Source: Cervus elaphus (Eukaryota; Chordata; Mammalia; Artiodactyla; Cervidae). From it: 64,000 bases of DNA. Below are positions 1-11,149 of this stretch, one piece after another (the stretch's first letter is position 1; each line of letters opens with the position of its first letter). The notes under the pieces are model-generated. The model was not told the DNA's origin and made no database searches. It was given only the letters and a program-made list of their open reading frames with translations. The position numbers and the translations under genes were made by a program. The stretch is taken from positions 104,171,152 through 104,235,151 of the forward strand of contig NC_057832.1 of NCBI RefSeq assembly GCF_910594005.1. Direction: 5' to 3'.

Positions 1-1097
1 CAATTTTAAAAACTACCCCAAAAGAAATATTGAAAGGGCTTCTCCAAATAGAAAAAAAGCAAGAAGATATAGGAAGGAGGAAATCACAGTTGGAAAATAA
101 ATCATTTAAATTGGCCAGTACAGATTAAAAAAAAAAAAAAACCTAATTGTGAAAGTGATGATCAACACAAGGAACAGCAGAAAGATAAACATGAAAATGT
201 AAAAACAGACACCAAAATCAGAAAATGTGGGCAAGGAGAATAAGAAAATACAGATTTTTTTAAAAACTGTGTTTGAGCCTATAACCTAAAGCAATCTAAA
301 GCAATATGAAGGGGTTAACACATTTGGGGGAAAAAAGGGGGGCTACCACAAATCAAAAACATAGATTCACAAAAACCAAAAAGAAGAGAACACAAGCATA
401 AAATACATCAAACCACAAAAAGAAACAGAAGAATCAACTGGAAAACAAAGTTTAAAATGACAATAAATACATATGTATGAATAATTACCTTAAATGTCAA
501 TGAACTGAATGCTCCAATCAAAAGACACAAAGTGGCAGACTGGATTAAAAAACAAGAGCCTACAATATTCTGCCTACAGTATGAGACCCACCTTAGGGCA
601 AAGGACACACATAGACTGAAAGTGAGGGGATGGAAAAAACATATTTCATACAAATGGAAATGACAAGAAAGAAGTTGCAATACTCGTATCAGATAAAATA
701 GACCTTAAAGCAAAGGCTCTAAACAAAGATGAAGAGGAACACTATATAATGATAAAAGGATCAATACAAGGAAAGTATTTTACATTCATCCACATATATG
801 CACCTAATACAGGAGCACTCAAGTACATAAAACAAACACTGACATAAAAGGAGAAATTGATGAACATACAATAGTAGGAGACTTTAACTTCTCACTCACA
901 TCAGTGGACAGATCTTCTAGACAGAAAATCAGTAAGGCAACAGAGATCCTAAACAATACAATAGAATTGACGTTTTTCAGGACATTATAACCGCCTTCTT
1001 CCCCAAAAAAGAAAACATATTCTTTTCAAGTGCACATGAAACGTTCTCTAGGATTGACCACACACTAGAGCACAAACTAACCTCAACAAATTTAAGA
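1..1097 (+). mobile_element. L1 LINE, inter-ORF and ORF2 endonuclease region
   Basis: A-rich sense-strand L1. From about 390 the sequence follows the start of L1 ORF2, for example the stretch that would encode the endonuclease around 480-900. It is full of stops and small indels. The element starts beyond the left edge and is cut at about 1097 by the SEPHS2 retropseudogene; L1 resumes at about 3367 exactly where ORF2 should continue. Confidence 0.85.
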
Positions 1098-1656
1098 GTA
1101 TGGAAGGGGCCCTGGAGCGCGTGGTGTGGCGGCAGCTGGGCTGCGCCAGTCGTGTCAGAGAGACTCTCTGTGGTAATATCTGTTACGCCTTGCTAACTGG
1201 AGTGGAAAGTAAAAGGGACCTCCCCTCCTCCATCTTCTTTTTCCCTCCCTGCCGGGCAGGCATGATGGCAGAAGCTGCAGCGACGGGCACCGGCGGAGAG
1301 GCTATGGCAGCGATGGCCATGGGGGAGAAGGCTCCTCAGGCCCGGCGGGCTTGCCTCTGGGCCGGGGCTTCTCTAACTACCGGCCCTTCAAGCCCCAGGC
1401 ATTGAGTCGCAGCAGGAGCTGGCGGCTCACTGGCTTTGGCATGAAGGGCTGAGCCTGCAAGGTCCCCCAGGAGACGCTGCTCAAACTCCTGGCGGGACTG
1501 ACGCGACCGGAAGTGCGACCGGCGCCAGGCCGGGGCCTGGTCGGAGACCTTGAAGAGACGGCCCAGGAAGCAGATCTGCCGGTGAGGGCAGAACCCAGCC
1601 CGCCCTTCCCCACCCCTCCGCATTGGGATGGACTCCTGCGTCATACCCCTGAGGCA

Positions 1657-1657
<1 letters not shown>

Positions 1658-1690
<33 letters not shown>
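1658..1690 (+). repeat. 33-nt G homopolymer inside SEPHS2 pseudogene
   Basis: An uninterrupted G33 tract replaces the short Gly-encoding stretch after the VIPLRHG segment of SEPHS2. It is followed by a few more G-rich bases. It could be a true expansion or a base-calling or assembly artefact. Confidence 0.9.
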
Positions 1691-1691
<1 letters not shown>

Positions 1692-3198
1692 GCGGGGGGA
1701 AGCTGTCCCTGGTGCAGACCACCGACCTCTTTAACCCCTTGGTGGAAGATCCCTACAGTGATGGGGCCCATCGCCTGCGCCAAAGTGCTGAGTGACCTCT
1801 ACACCGGGCATTACTGAATGTGACAACGTTTTTGCTACTCAGTGTCAGAGAATGCCTGAGGAGGAGTGAGAAAAGATCACACCACTCATGATCAAAGGCT
1901 TTCAGGATGCTGCTGAGGAGGGAGGGACTGCAGTGACTGATGGGCAAACAGTGGTATTATCATTAGTGGAGTTGCCACTGGGTATGTCAACCAAATGAAT
2001 TCATCCTGCCTGACAGCGGGGCTGTTGGGGATGTGCTTGTGTTAACTAAACCCTTAGGAACCCAAGTTGCCTGTCAATGCCCACCAATGGCTGGGTAATC
2101 CTGAAGGATGGAATAAGAAAAAGATGGTATTCTCCAGAGAAGAGGTAGAGCTGGGCTATCAGGAAGCTATGTTCAACATGGCTACCCTCAATAGCATTGC
2201 TGCCAGACAAATGCACACATTTTAATGCCCACGCAGCCACAGATATCACCGGCTTTGGCATTCTAGGTCACTCTCAGAACCTTGTAAAAGAAAAGAGAAA
2301 TGAAGTGTCTTTTGTCATTTGTAATCTGCCCATCATTGCCAACATGGCTGCCATCAGCCAGGCCAGCAGGTGCTCTGGTTTCCTGCAAGGAACCTCAGCA
2401 GACACTTCTGGAGGGCTACTGATTTATCTGCCAAGAGAAGAGGCAGCTCACTTTTGTTCAGAAATCAAATCTTCAAAGTATGGAGAAGGTCGTCAAGCCT
2501 GGATTGTCAGTATTGTTGGAAACCAAACAGCCCGGATCATTGACAAGCCTCGCTTATTGAGGCCCTACCTTGCAAGGCCACTGCTACTGCTCTTGCTCCT
2601 GAGAACTCCGGTGCCTCCTCTGAGCCTGGCTTGTGAGATGGAACAGCAGAAGTTGTACACAAGCATGGACCATTCTCTAGAGTTGATTTTAGGAAGAAAT
2701 TTCCAAAGAAGCCTGCCTGCTTAGTACTTCCAGCTGCTTTTCCTAGGTAATTTGAATCAGCCCATCAAAAACTGCAGGTTCCAAGGCCAGAAGTAACATT
2801 TTGGACTTCCAAGGGGTAGATTTGTTCATCTCTTGAGTGGAAAAAGAGCAGGAAACCCCCTGTTTCCTCTTTCCAAGAGCAAGATGAGATTATTCAGGTT
2901 TGAGATATTTTTCTTGGCACAGGGTTAATTGATTTCTTCACAAGGAGTGAGATTATTTATTAAAATTACATGGACACCAAAAATAAATTGCAAAATGAAA
3001 AACACTTGGATCAGAAGCAAATAAGTTTGGACCAATACTGTTGATAAATTGAAACTGCTATGAGAGATTAAAATGCAATGTCAAATTCTTATTAGACTAC
3101 TCTGAAATACTGGCTCTTTCCTACTCTGGACAAGAATTGAGCAGCTTGTCCAATGACTGGGAAAAGAGGACCTCCAACCACCTTACTTGATCTCTGCT

Positions 3199-3245
3199 AA
3201 TGACATCTCTCTTTAAACCCCTTTAAGGACTGGGAGAGGCAGAGC
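3199..3245 (+). other. SECIS-like hairpin in the SEPHS2 pseudogene 3' UTR
   Basis: A SECIS element directs selenocysteine insertion at UGA. Here TGA at 3201-3203 is followed 11 nt later by AAA (3215-3217). CTCTC (3207-3211) can pair with GAGAG (3234-3238), and a GA lies at 3242-3243 in the position of the 3' side of the SECIS quartet. Spacing and layout match the SECIS core. It is a fossil, because the copy is a pseudogene. Confidence 0.6.
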
Positions 3246-3366
3246 AAGCCCCAGAGCCCAGGCCTTGGTGGATATTAAGATGTTAAATCTTGTGTTGAAA
3301 ATTCCTGGTGATTTCATCAATAAAGCGATTTCTAGTGAAATAAAGAATTTTGTTGGAAAAAAAAAA

Positions 3367-3721
3367 GTTACTTCAAGCATCTTGTCTGACCACAACAGCA
3401 TGAAACTATAGATCAAATACAAGAAAAGAAATGAGAAAAAAAAACAAACAATTATATGGGGACTAAACAACATACAAAAAAACCAATGGGTCAGTGAGGA
3501 AATCAAAAAGGAAATTAAAAAATACCTTGAAACAAATGACAATGAAAATAAAACCATACAAAAATCTATAGAATGTACTAAAAGCAGTTCCTAGAGGGAC
3601 ATTCAGTGATACAGGCCTTACTGAAAATATTGGAAAAATCTGAAATAATAACCTACCACCTAAAGTAATTAGAAAAAGAAGAACAAACAAAATCTAAAGT
3701 CAGAAGAAGGAAATAATAAAG
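3367..3721 (+). mobile_element. L1 ORF2 continuation (endonuclease to RT linker)
   Basis: It resumes the L1 interrupted by the SEPHS2 copy, with no apparent loss of order, and runs to the next SINE insertion. Coding is destroyed. Confidence 0.8.
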
Positions 3722-3928
3722 ACTGTGTGTGAAAGTTGCTCAGCTGTGTCTGACTCGTTGAGACCCCATGATGGTAGCCTGCCAGGCTTCTCTGTCTATG
3801 GAATTCTCCAAGAAATTCTACTGGTGTAAGTAGCCATTCCCTTCCTCAGGGTATCTTCCCAACCCAGGCACTGAACCCAGGTCTCCCCATTACAGGCAGA
3901 TTTTTTGCCATCTGAGCCACCATGGAAG
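3722..3928 (-). mobile_element. Bov-tA SINE
   Basis: A minus-strand tRNA-Glu-related SINE. The BovB-derived tail lies at the left (tgtctgactcg...gagaccccatg) and the tRNA-like head at the right (acccaggtctccc...gagccaccatgg). It is inserted in L1. Confidence 0.9.
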
Positions 3929-4849
3929 ATTAGTGAGTGAATAAATAAAATAGAAATTAAAAGGGCAACAGAAAAAATAAATCAATAAAACCAAGAGCTG
4001 GTTCTTTGAAAGGGTGAACAAAACTGACAAACCTCTGGCCAGGATCACCAAGAATTAAAGAGAGAAGAGACCAAGTAAGAAATGAAAAGGGAGAAATCAC
4101 AACTGATAACACAGAAACACATAAAAACCTTAACAGAATACTATAAACAATTACTCGCCAACACAGGTAAAAGCCCAGAAGAAACAGACAACTTTCTACA
4201 AACATACAGCCCACCAAAACTGAATCAAGAAATAGATAATTTGAAGAGACCAATCACTAGAAGTGAGATAGAATATGTAATGAAAAAAACAAAAACAAAT
4301 AAAACACCCTATAAACAAAATTTCAGGACCAGACAGCTTCACAGGCAAATTCTACCAAACACACAAAGAAGAACTTATACTGATTCTTCTCGAAGAGGAG
4401 GGAACACTCCCAAAGACATTTTACAAAGCCACCATCACCCTGATGTCAAAATCAGACAAAAGATACCACCAAAAAAGAAAATTGCAGGCCAATATCTCTG
4501 AGGAATATAGATGCAAAAACCCTCAACAAAATATTAGCAAATCAAATCCAACAACACATAGAAAAGATCATACACCATGACCAAGTGGGATTAACCCCAA
4601 ATTCACAAGGATGTTTCAACATATGCAAAATCAATGTAATACACATTAACAAAAGAAAAGTAAAAAAGTACATGATCATCTCAATAGATACAGAAAAAGC
4701 ATTTGACAAAATTCAACATCCATTTGTGATTAAAAAAAAAAAAGAAAAACTCTTACCAAAGTGGGTATAGAGGGAACATATCTCAACATAATAGAAGTCA
4801 TTAATGACAAACTCACAGCCATTTTAATACTCAATACTCAATATAATCG
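3929..4849 (+). mobile_element. L1 ORF2, reverse transcriptase N-terminal part
   Basis: L1 continues here. The frame around 4670-4730 gives ISIDTEKAFDKIQHPF, the first catalytic-aspartate block of L1 reverse transcriptase. Stops and A-rich indels disable it. The element is cut at about 4849 by a dimeric Bov-A2. Confidence 0.88.
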
Positions 4850-5133
4850 GAGAAGGCAATGGCATCCCACTCCAATACTCCTGCCTGGAAAATCCCATGG
4901 ATGGAGGAGCCTGGTAGGCTGCAGTCCATGGGGTTGCTAAGAGCCGGACACGACTGAGCAACTTCACTTTCACTTTTCACTTTCATGCGTTGGAGAAGGA
5001 AATGGCAACCCACTCCAGTGTTCTTGCCTGGAGAATCCCAGGGACGGAGGAGCCTGGTGGGCTGCCATCTATGGGGTCACACAGAGTCGGACACGATTGA
5101 TGCGACTTAGCAGCAGCAGCAGCAGCAGCAGGA
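4850..5133 (+). mobile_element. Bov-A2 dimeric SINE with AGC tail
   Basis: Two Bov-A units lie head to tail (about 4850-4985 and 4990-5110), joined by a cactttcactttt linker and ending in (AGC)n at 5110-5130. Imperfect flanking repeats (actcaatataat before, actcactataat after) are the likely target duplication in the L1. Confidence 0.92.
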
Positions 5134-5880
5134 CTCACTATAATACTTTTAGCAAGAAAGCTTTCTTGCTAAAATCTGGAATAAGACAAGGATGCCCACT
5201 CTCACCACTTTTATTTAACATTGTATTGCTGTATAGCCACAGCAATCAAACAAGAAATAAAAAAATATCCAAATCAGAAGGAAACATAAAACTGTCACTA
5301 TATGCAGATGCCATGAAACTATATATACAAAACTCTAAGATCTCCACACAAAAGTTACTAGATCTAATAAATGAATTCAGCAAAGTGTAGGATACAAGAT
5401 TAACATTCAGAAATCAATTGCATTTCTTTATACAAACAATGAAATAACAAAGAGAACGTAAGGGAAAAAAAAAACTTAAAAAAAAAATCACACCAGAAAA
5501 CAAAACAAAAAAATAGGAATAAAGCTGATCAAGGAGGTAAAAGACTTATATGCCGAGAACTATAAAACACTAATAAAGGAAATCAAAGAGGATTCAAAGA
5601 AATTGGAGACTATCCCATGCTCTTGATTTGGAAGAATTCATATTGTTAAAATGGCAATACTATCCAAAGCAATCTACAGATTTCATGCGATCCCTATAAA
5701 ACTACGCATGATATTTTTCACAGAACAAGAATAAATAACACCAAAATGTATATGGAACCATAAAAGACCCAGAATTGCCAAAGCAATCCTAAGTGGGGGG
5801 GGGGGGGGGAGGGTGAAGCCAGAGATATAACTCTTCCAGACTTCAGACAATACTGTTAATAAAAAGCTACAGTAATCAAA
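5134..5880 (+). mobile_element. L1 ORF2, reverse transcriptase core with mutated active site
   Basis: The frame gives GIRQGCPLSPLLFNIVL, then a YADD-box position reading Y-A-D-A (5301-5312), so the second catalytic aspartate of the box is lost. A G run lies at about 5796-5809. The copy is inactive. Confidence 0.88.
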
Positions 5881-6003
5881 CCCTGCAGGAGGGCATGGCA
5901 ACCCACTCCAGTATTCTTGCCTGGAGAATTCCACAGACAGAGGAGCCTGGCGGGCTACAGTCCATGGGGTCACAAAGAGTCAGACACAACTGAGCGACTA
6001 ACA
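5881..6003 (+). mobile_element. Bov-A SINE, truncated monomer
   Basis: Plus-strand Bov-A unit (ggcatggcaacccactcc ... agagtcagacacaactgagc) inside L1. The flanks agtaatcaaa and agtaattaaa look like a target duplication. Confidence 0.9.
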
Positions 6004-7372
6004 CAGAGTAATTAAAACAGTGTGGTGTTGGTACAAAAACATATATACAGATCAATGGACCAGAACAAAGAACCCAGAAATAAACCCACACACCTACAGT
6101 CAGTTAATCTTTGACAAGGGAGATAAGAATATAAAATGGGAAAAAGACAGTCTCTTCAGCAAGTGGTACTGGGAAAGTTGAATAGCTGCATATAAATCAA
6201 TGAAGTGAGAACACAACCTCATACCACGCACAAAAATAAACTCAAAATGTCTTAAAGTCTTAAACATAAGACATGATACCATAAAACAAGAGAACATAGG
6301 CAAAACATTTTCTCACATAAATCATACCAATGTTTTCTTAGGTAAATATCCCAAGGCAACAGAAATAAAAATAAATAAATGTGACCTGACAAGCTTTGGC
6401 AGAGCAAAGGAAACCGTTAAAAAAAAAAAATCTACAGAATGAAAACCGTAGCATCATTTGCAAATGATGTGCCATACAAGGGCTTAATCTGCAAAACATG
6501 CAAACAGCTCATATAACCCAACAACAAAGAAAACAACCCAATCAAGAAATGGACAGAAGACCTTAGTAGACAATTCTCCAAAGAAGACATACAGATGGCC
6601 CATAAAAAAAATATTCAACATCACTAATTATTAGAGAAATGCAAATCAAAACTACAATGAGGTACCACCTCACACCAGTCAGAATGACCCATCATTAAGT
6701 CTACAAAAACAAATGCTGAAGAGGGTGTGGAGAAAAGGGAACTCTCCTATACTGTTGCTGGGAATATAAGTTGGTGCAACCACTATGCAAAACAGTATGG
6801 AGGTTCCTCAGAAAATTAAACACAGACTTATCTTATGTTCCAGCAAACCCACTCCTGTGCATACATCCAGAGATAACTCTAATTCAAAAAGATACACATA
6901 TGCCAATGTTCAAAGCAGCACTATTCACAATAGCTAAGACAGGGATACAACTTAAATGTCCATCAACAGATGAATGGATAAAGAAGAATATAGTACACAC
7001 ATACAATGGAATATTATTCGGCCATAAAAAAACCCAAAATAATGCCATTTGCAGCAATGTGGATGCAACTAGAGAAAATCATGCTAAGTGAAGTCAGAAA
7101 GACCATATGACATCATTTATATGTGGAATCTAAAAATGGCAAAAATGAACCCATCTATAAAACAGAAATAGAACCACAGACATAGAGATCAGATTTGTGA
7201 TTGCTAACGGGGAGGGGAGAAGAGGGATGGACTGAGGAGTTTGGGGTTAGCAGATGCAAACTATTATACATAGAATGGATGAATAACAAGGTCCTACTGT
7301 ATAACACAGGGAACTATATCCAGTCTCCTGGGATATACCATAATGGAAAAGAATATTTAAAAACATGTATGT
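6004..7372 (+). mobile_element. L1 ORF2 C-terminal region and 3' UTR
   Basis: L1 continues to its 3' UTR. The C-terminal ORF2 sequence (cgattaagaatgtccatcaac type) lies around 6760-7090, followed by the non-coding 3' part with the usual ggataaatgaataacaag-like text. There are many stops. Confidence 0.88.
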
Positions 7373-7592
7373 GGTAGTGGTTGGTGGTTTAGTCGCTAAG
7401 TGATGTCCGACTCTTGCAACCCCATGGACTGTAGCCTACCAGGCTCCTCTGTCAATGGGATTCTCCAGGCAAGAATATTGGAGTGGGTAGCTATTTCCTT
7501 CTCCAGGGGATCTTTCCAATCCAGGAATCAAACCCAGGTCTCCTGCATTGCAGGTAAGTTAAGATTCTTAACGTACTGAGCTACAAGGGAAG
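7373..7592 (-). mobile_element. Bov-tA SINE
   Basis: Minus-strand Bov-tA. Similar flanks (aacatgtatgt, aaaatgtatgt) suggest the target duplication in the L1 3' UTR. Confidence 0.9.
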
Positions 7593-7604
7593 CGCTCCCC
7601 CACC

Positions 7605-7710
7605 CCCACAAAAATGTATGTATGTGTATAACTGAGTCACTTTGCTGAACAGCAGAGATCGGCACGTTAGAAATCAACTATATTTCAATTTTTTTAAATG
7701 TTAAAAATAA
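7605..7710 (+). mobile_element. L1 3' terminus
   Basis: The last piece of the same L1 (gagtcactttgctgaacagcag ... caactatatttcaattttt), ending in an A/T-rich tail. Confidence 0.8.
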
Positions 7711-7724
7711 ATGATTGAAATCAA

Positions 7725-8215
7725 GATCTTGAAAGCATAGCCATACCCCCATATTCACTGCAGCACTATTTGCAATGATGATACAGAAACAACTGAAATG
7801 TCCATGGACAGGTGAATAGATACAGAAAATGTGGTATAAATATACAATATTATTCAACCTTAAAAAAGAAGGAAATGATATCATTTGCAACAACGTGGAA
7901 GACATGCTAAATGAAGTCAGTCAGTCACAAAAGGGCAAATACTGCATGACTCCTCTCACATGAAGCATCTAAAATCAAACTTACAGAAGCAGACAATAGA
8001 ATGGAGACTGCCAAGGTCAAGGGGGAAGGGAAAATGGGGACCTGTTGTTTAACGGTTATAAGTTTTCAGTTATACAAAGTGAGTAAGTTCAAAACATACC
8101 TGTGCATTGTAGGACATATGGTTAACAATTCCGTATTGTACACCTTGGGATTTGTTAAGAGGGTACATCTTATGTTCAGTGTTCTTATCATAAAAAAGAA
8201 CACAAGGAAATTTTA
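7725..8215 (+). mobile_element. Second L1 3' fragment
   Basis: A separate, diverged L1 3' end: the ORF2 C-terminus (cagcactatttgcaatgatg) and its 3' UTR, partly repeating the content of 6900-7300. It ends at an A-rich tail at about 8190-8215. Confidence 0.75.
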
Positions 8216-8439
8216 GAGGTGATAGATATGTTTATTACCTTGATTATGATGGCTTCATGGGTGTTATTTTATAATAATACCTGTCTCCACAGTAGGTATT
8301 ATTATGCCCAGTTCATTGCTAAAGAGACTGAGGGCCATATGACACTGAGTTAGGTAAGTCTCTCAGGGCTACCCGGCAAATAAATGGTGTTTGCATTTTA
8401 TTATTACTCTATTTATTATTATCATTGTTATTACTTTTT

Positions 8440-8550
8440 TCTTTTTTGCCACGTGGCATGTGGGATCTTAGTTCCCCCACCAGGGATCGACTCGTGCCCC
8501 TGCACTGGAAGTGCTGAGTCTTTGCCACTGCACCACCAAGAAGGTCCCTC
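8440..8550 (-). mobile_element. tRNA-derived (CHR/ARE-like) SINE fragment
   Basis: The reverse complement reads ggtggtgcagtgg ... tgcaggggcacgagtcgatccctggtgg ... aactaagatcccacatgcc, a tRNA-like head of the CHR-type ruminant SINEs. Confidence 0.75.
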
Positions 8551-9695
8551 CCCCTCACTTTTTTTTTTTTTATTCAGTGGTTTTTAGTATATTTAGAGTA
8601 GTGCAGTCATTTCCATTATTTAATTTTAGGACATTCCAAAAGAAATTCCATATCCATTAGGAATCAGTCCCCATTTCCCCCTCCCGTTGACAATCTAATC
8701 TTTGTCTCTATTTCCATAGGATTTTTATATCTCCCTAATGTGCCCACATAATTCAATTTTTAAGAAATCAATTTACAGAACTTTTCAAGAACACAATGCT
8801 GTATAGCTACCGATGGAACAATTTAACTTGAATAATTCATTTGAAAACATCAGAGTACAAAACTAGATCTTTTTCCCCTAAATCACTTATTTTCTTGAAC
8901 TTTATTCCTCAGGAATTATAATCACTAACTGCAAATCATTTCTGTTTGAATTCTCTTTGGCAAGAATCCAAACTTTTACTTTTAGAAAATGTCCTTATTG
9001 TATTTAACATTAGGCACTTGATTAAAAAATAAAATGACAAAAAGAAAATGTTTCAGATTGTTTTCCTGATCTAAGACACTTCACCTAGATAGGGAACTGA
9101 TGTGTATCTTGATTCCGAAGTAGAAGGTGAACTCTCTCAGAAGGAAGGTCAAGGCACGCATTCACTACTTCATGCCTGCCCTATACACTGCATGGGTGCT
9201 TTGTATTTTATTATAGGTCCCAATCATAGGTATGAAATCAGAAAGAAAAACCTAAATTTGTTTTCCAATTTGGAAGAGAATGGTTGAAAATGCTCACTTT
9301 ACAAGTTACTTTAGTATTTCCATTCATACTTGGTGTTCCATACCTAATGATTCCAAGAAAACCATAGAGGAAGCACAGTGCCTGCTCTACAAAATTTTAT
9401 TAGCTTTCCACTATGATGTCCCAAGATAAGAGTTACGAATTATGGGAAGCCAAATCTACAAAGAACCTTGAAGACTATCTAGTCCAACCAGTTCTTATTT
9501 TCTCAATCTGAAACATGATTAAGTTGGAGTTGCCCAAGCAAATTAGGAAAAAACTGCTATTCAGTCTGGGGTCCCACTCATTAAATTAGCAAATGTACCC
9601 CTTACCACTGTATGCAAACATTCAAATGAATAATGCAGAAAAACATTCTGTATAGTTGTATTTACCCACAACTTTTCAGGAACAGTTAATAAAAC
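8551..9695. other. SLC35B4 intron sequence without recognised genes
   Basis: AT-rich, low-complexity-poor sequence. No coding frame or clear repeat was recognised, apart from a poly-T near 8555-8570. Confidence 0.6.
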
Positions 9696-9904
9696 AGAGT
9701 TGTTGTTTATCACTAAGTCATGTCCGACGCTGCAACCCCATGGACTGTAGCCCACCAGGCTCCTCTGTCCATGGGATTCTCCAGGCAAGAATCCTGGAGT
9801 AAGTTGCCATGGACTCCTCCAGTGCATCTTCCTGACCAAGGGATGGAACCCTCATCTCCTAAATTGCAGCCGGATACTTTACCACTGAGCCACCTGGGAA
9901 GCCC
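9696..9904 (-). mobile_element. Bov-tA SINE with target duplication
   Basis: Complete minus-strand Bov-tA flanked by aataaaac at 9688-9695 and 9905-9912. Confidence 0.92.
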
Positions 9905-9959
9905 AATAAAACGGGTATACGAATACTGAAACAAAAGTTGTTAGAAGGGGAACAAACCG

Positions 9960-10085
9960 AATATGAGCTTCAGGCATTTAATCCTTCAAAACCCTGTGAG
10001 GCTGGCAGAGCTATCACTATCCTTTCACAGCTCAGAGAACAGACTCAGAAAGCCTAAATAATTAAGCTAAGGGCTCACAACTGGT
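9960..10085 (+). repeat. MIR fragment
   Basis: MIR-like 3' half (cctttcacagctcagagaacagactcagaaagcctaaataattaagc...ctcacaactgg), diverged. Confidence 0.6.
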
Positions 10086-10099
10086 TAAAAAAAAAAAAA

Positions 10100-10589
10100 A
10101 AAAAGGCTCTCAGTTGCTAGCATATTCTGATGTCATACAGCCTTTGGCAAGATTTAATTTAATGGCATATTCAACATAAACACACTATTATTCTCTGACC
10201 TTCATTTCCATGGCTGACCTGATTTCATCACATTTTTATATTTTTAAACCAATTTCCAAAGTGACCTTCCTTTGAAGTGTACCAGCTGACAGCTGGATGC
10301 ATCTTTTCCTTTCATTTTCATATCCCTCAACACTTACTCCCAAGAATGACAAATGACAGATCTTTATCAACACTTTTTGCATAATAAAATTTCAAGCTCT
10401 GTAATTGCAAAAATTAACCCCACAGAACTCCCTTAAGTAAACTGGTTGCTTCAGAATAACTTAATCAATCAATAGTGTCATGAAAATAAAATACAAGTCT
10501 CATAGGCACCACATGAGGAATTGGGTGACCAAAACTATGGGCTGCTCCAGTTTAAAAATAACAGGAAGGCTGAAAAAGATCTTGGACTA
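10100..10589. other. Intron sequence, nothing recognised
   Basis: It follows an A18-type tract at about 10087-10104. No coding potential or repeat family was recognised. Confidence 0.5.
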
Positions 10590-10735
10590 GGAGTTTAGAT
10601 TCTTGGGTTCCAGTTCTGGTTCCGCCACTTACAAGTGATAAAAGAGGACCTAATTTCTTGGGACGTGTTTCACTTTCAGTAAAACAGAGAATATAATTGT
10701 TGATGTATCTTGTACATAAGATTGTTCTGATGGGC
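10590..10735 (+). repeat. MIR fragment
   Basis: MIR-like 5' half: ggttccagttctggttccgccacttacaagtg followed by a run resembling the MIR core. Confidence 0.6.
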
Positions 10736-10774
10736 AACGGAGATAATTGTGCAGATTTTAAAACGAAGTGTTAA

Positions 10775-10905
10775 ACAGCACAGATATTATTTTATAGGTG
10801 GAAAAAGGAAGCCCAGAGAGGCTAAATAACTTGAAAACGTCACACAGCCAGGGCAATGACAGAGCCAAAGGCTGAAACTCATAGGAGATTTTCAGTCTTG
10901 AGCTT
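10775..10905 (+). repeat. MIR 3' fragment
   Basis: Typical text: gcccagagaggctaaataacttg...gtcacacagccagggcaatgacagagcc. Confidence 0.7.
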
Positions 10906-11018
10906 TTCCAGTCCACCTGTCGCCTTTTCTGTAACAGTTTCTGCTCAATGACCTTTGCACATTGTTACTTAACACTGTTTGTGTGCCACCTCAATAAAGC
11001 TACCCTAGTGTCCTTTGG

Positions 11019-11149
11019 ACAGAGAAGGCAATGGCAACCCACTCCAGTACTCTTGCCTGGAAAATCCCATGGAAGGAGGAGCCTGGTAGGCGGCAGTCCA
11101 TGGGGTCTCTAAGAGTCGGACACGACTAGAGCGACTTAGCAGCAGCAGC
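11019..11149 (+). mobile_element. Bov-A2 SINE, single unit, with target duplication
   Basis: One Bov-A unit ending in (AGC)n, flanked by the 12-bp direct repeat agtgtcctttgg at 11007-11018 and 11150-11161. Confidence 0.94.

Larger units (their letters stand above)
1098..3366 (+). pseudogene. SEPHS2: SEPHS2 (selenophosphate synthetase 2) processed pseudogene
   Basis: SEPHS2 makes selenophosphate from selenide and ATP for selenocysteine synthesis and is itself a selenoprotein. The copy has 5' UTR-like sequence from about 1100, start codons at 1262 and 1265, then recognisable segments in shifting frames: a GMKG-stop-ACKVPQE block with the selenocysteine TGA at 1450-1452, GMDSCVIPLRHG near 1630, LVQTTD near 1710, and a 528-nt open 3' part (2197-2724) holding HAATDITGFGILGHSQNL. 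Damage includes a frame change between about 1350 and 1440, another near 1600, a run of 33 G at 1658-1690 and a stop at 1815-1817. Two AATAAA signals (3319, 3339) precede an A tract at 3357-3366, as expected of a retrocopy. It interrupts an L1; no clean target duplication is visible. Functional mammalian SEPHS2 is also intronless, but the frameshifts rule this copy out as the active gene. Confidence 0.93.

Noticed and set aside
5110..5130. AGC microsatellite as a separate trinucleotide locus
   Set aside because: It is the normal tail of the Bov-A2 SINE; the same tail occurs at 11137-11150 and 13662-13675.
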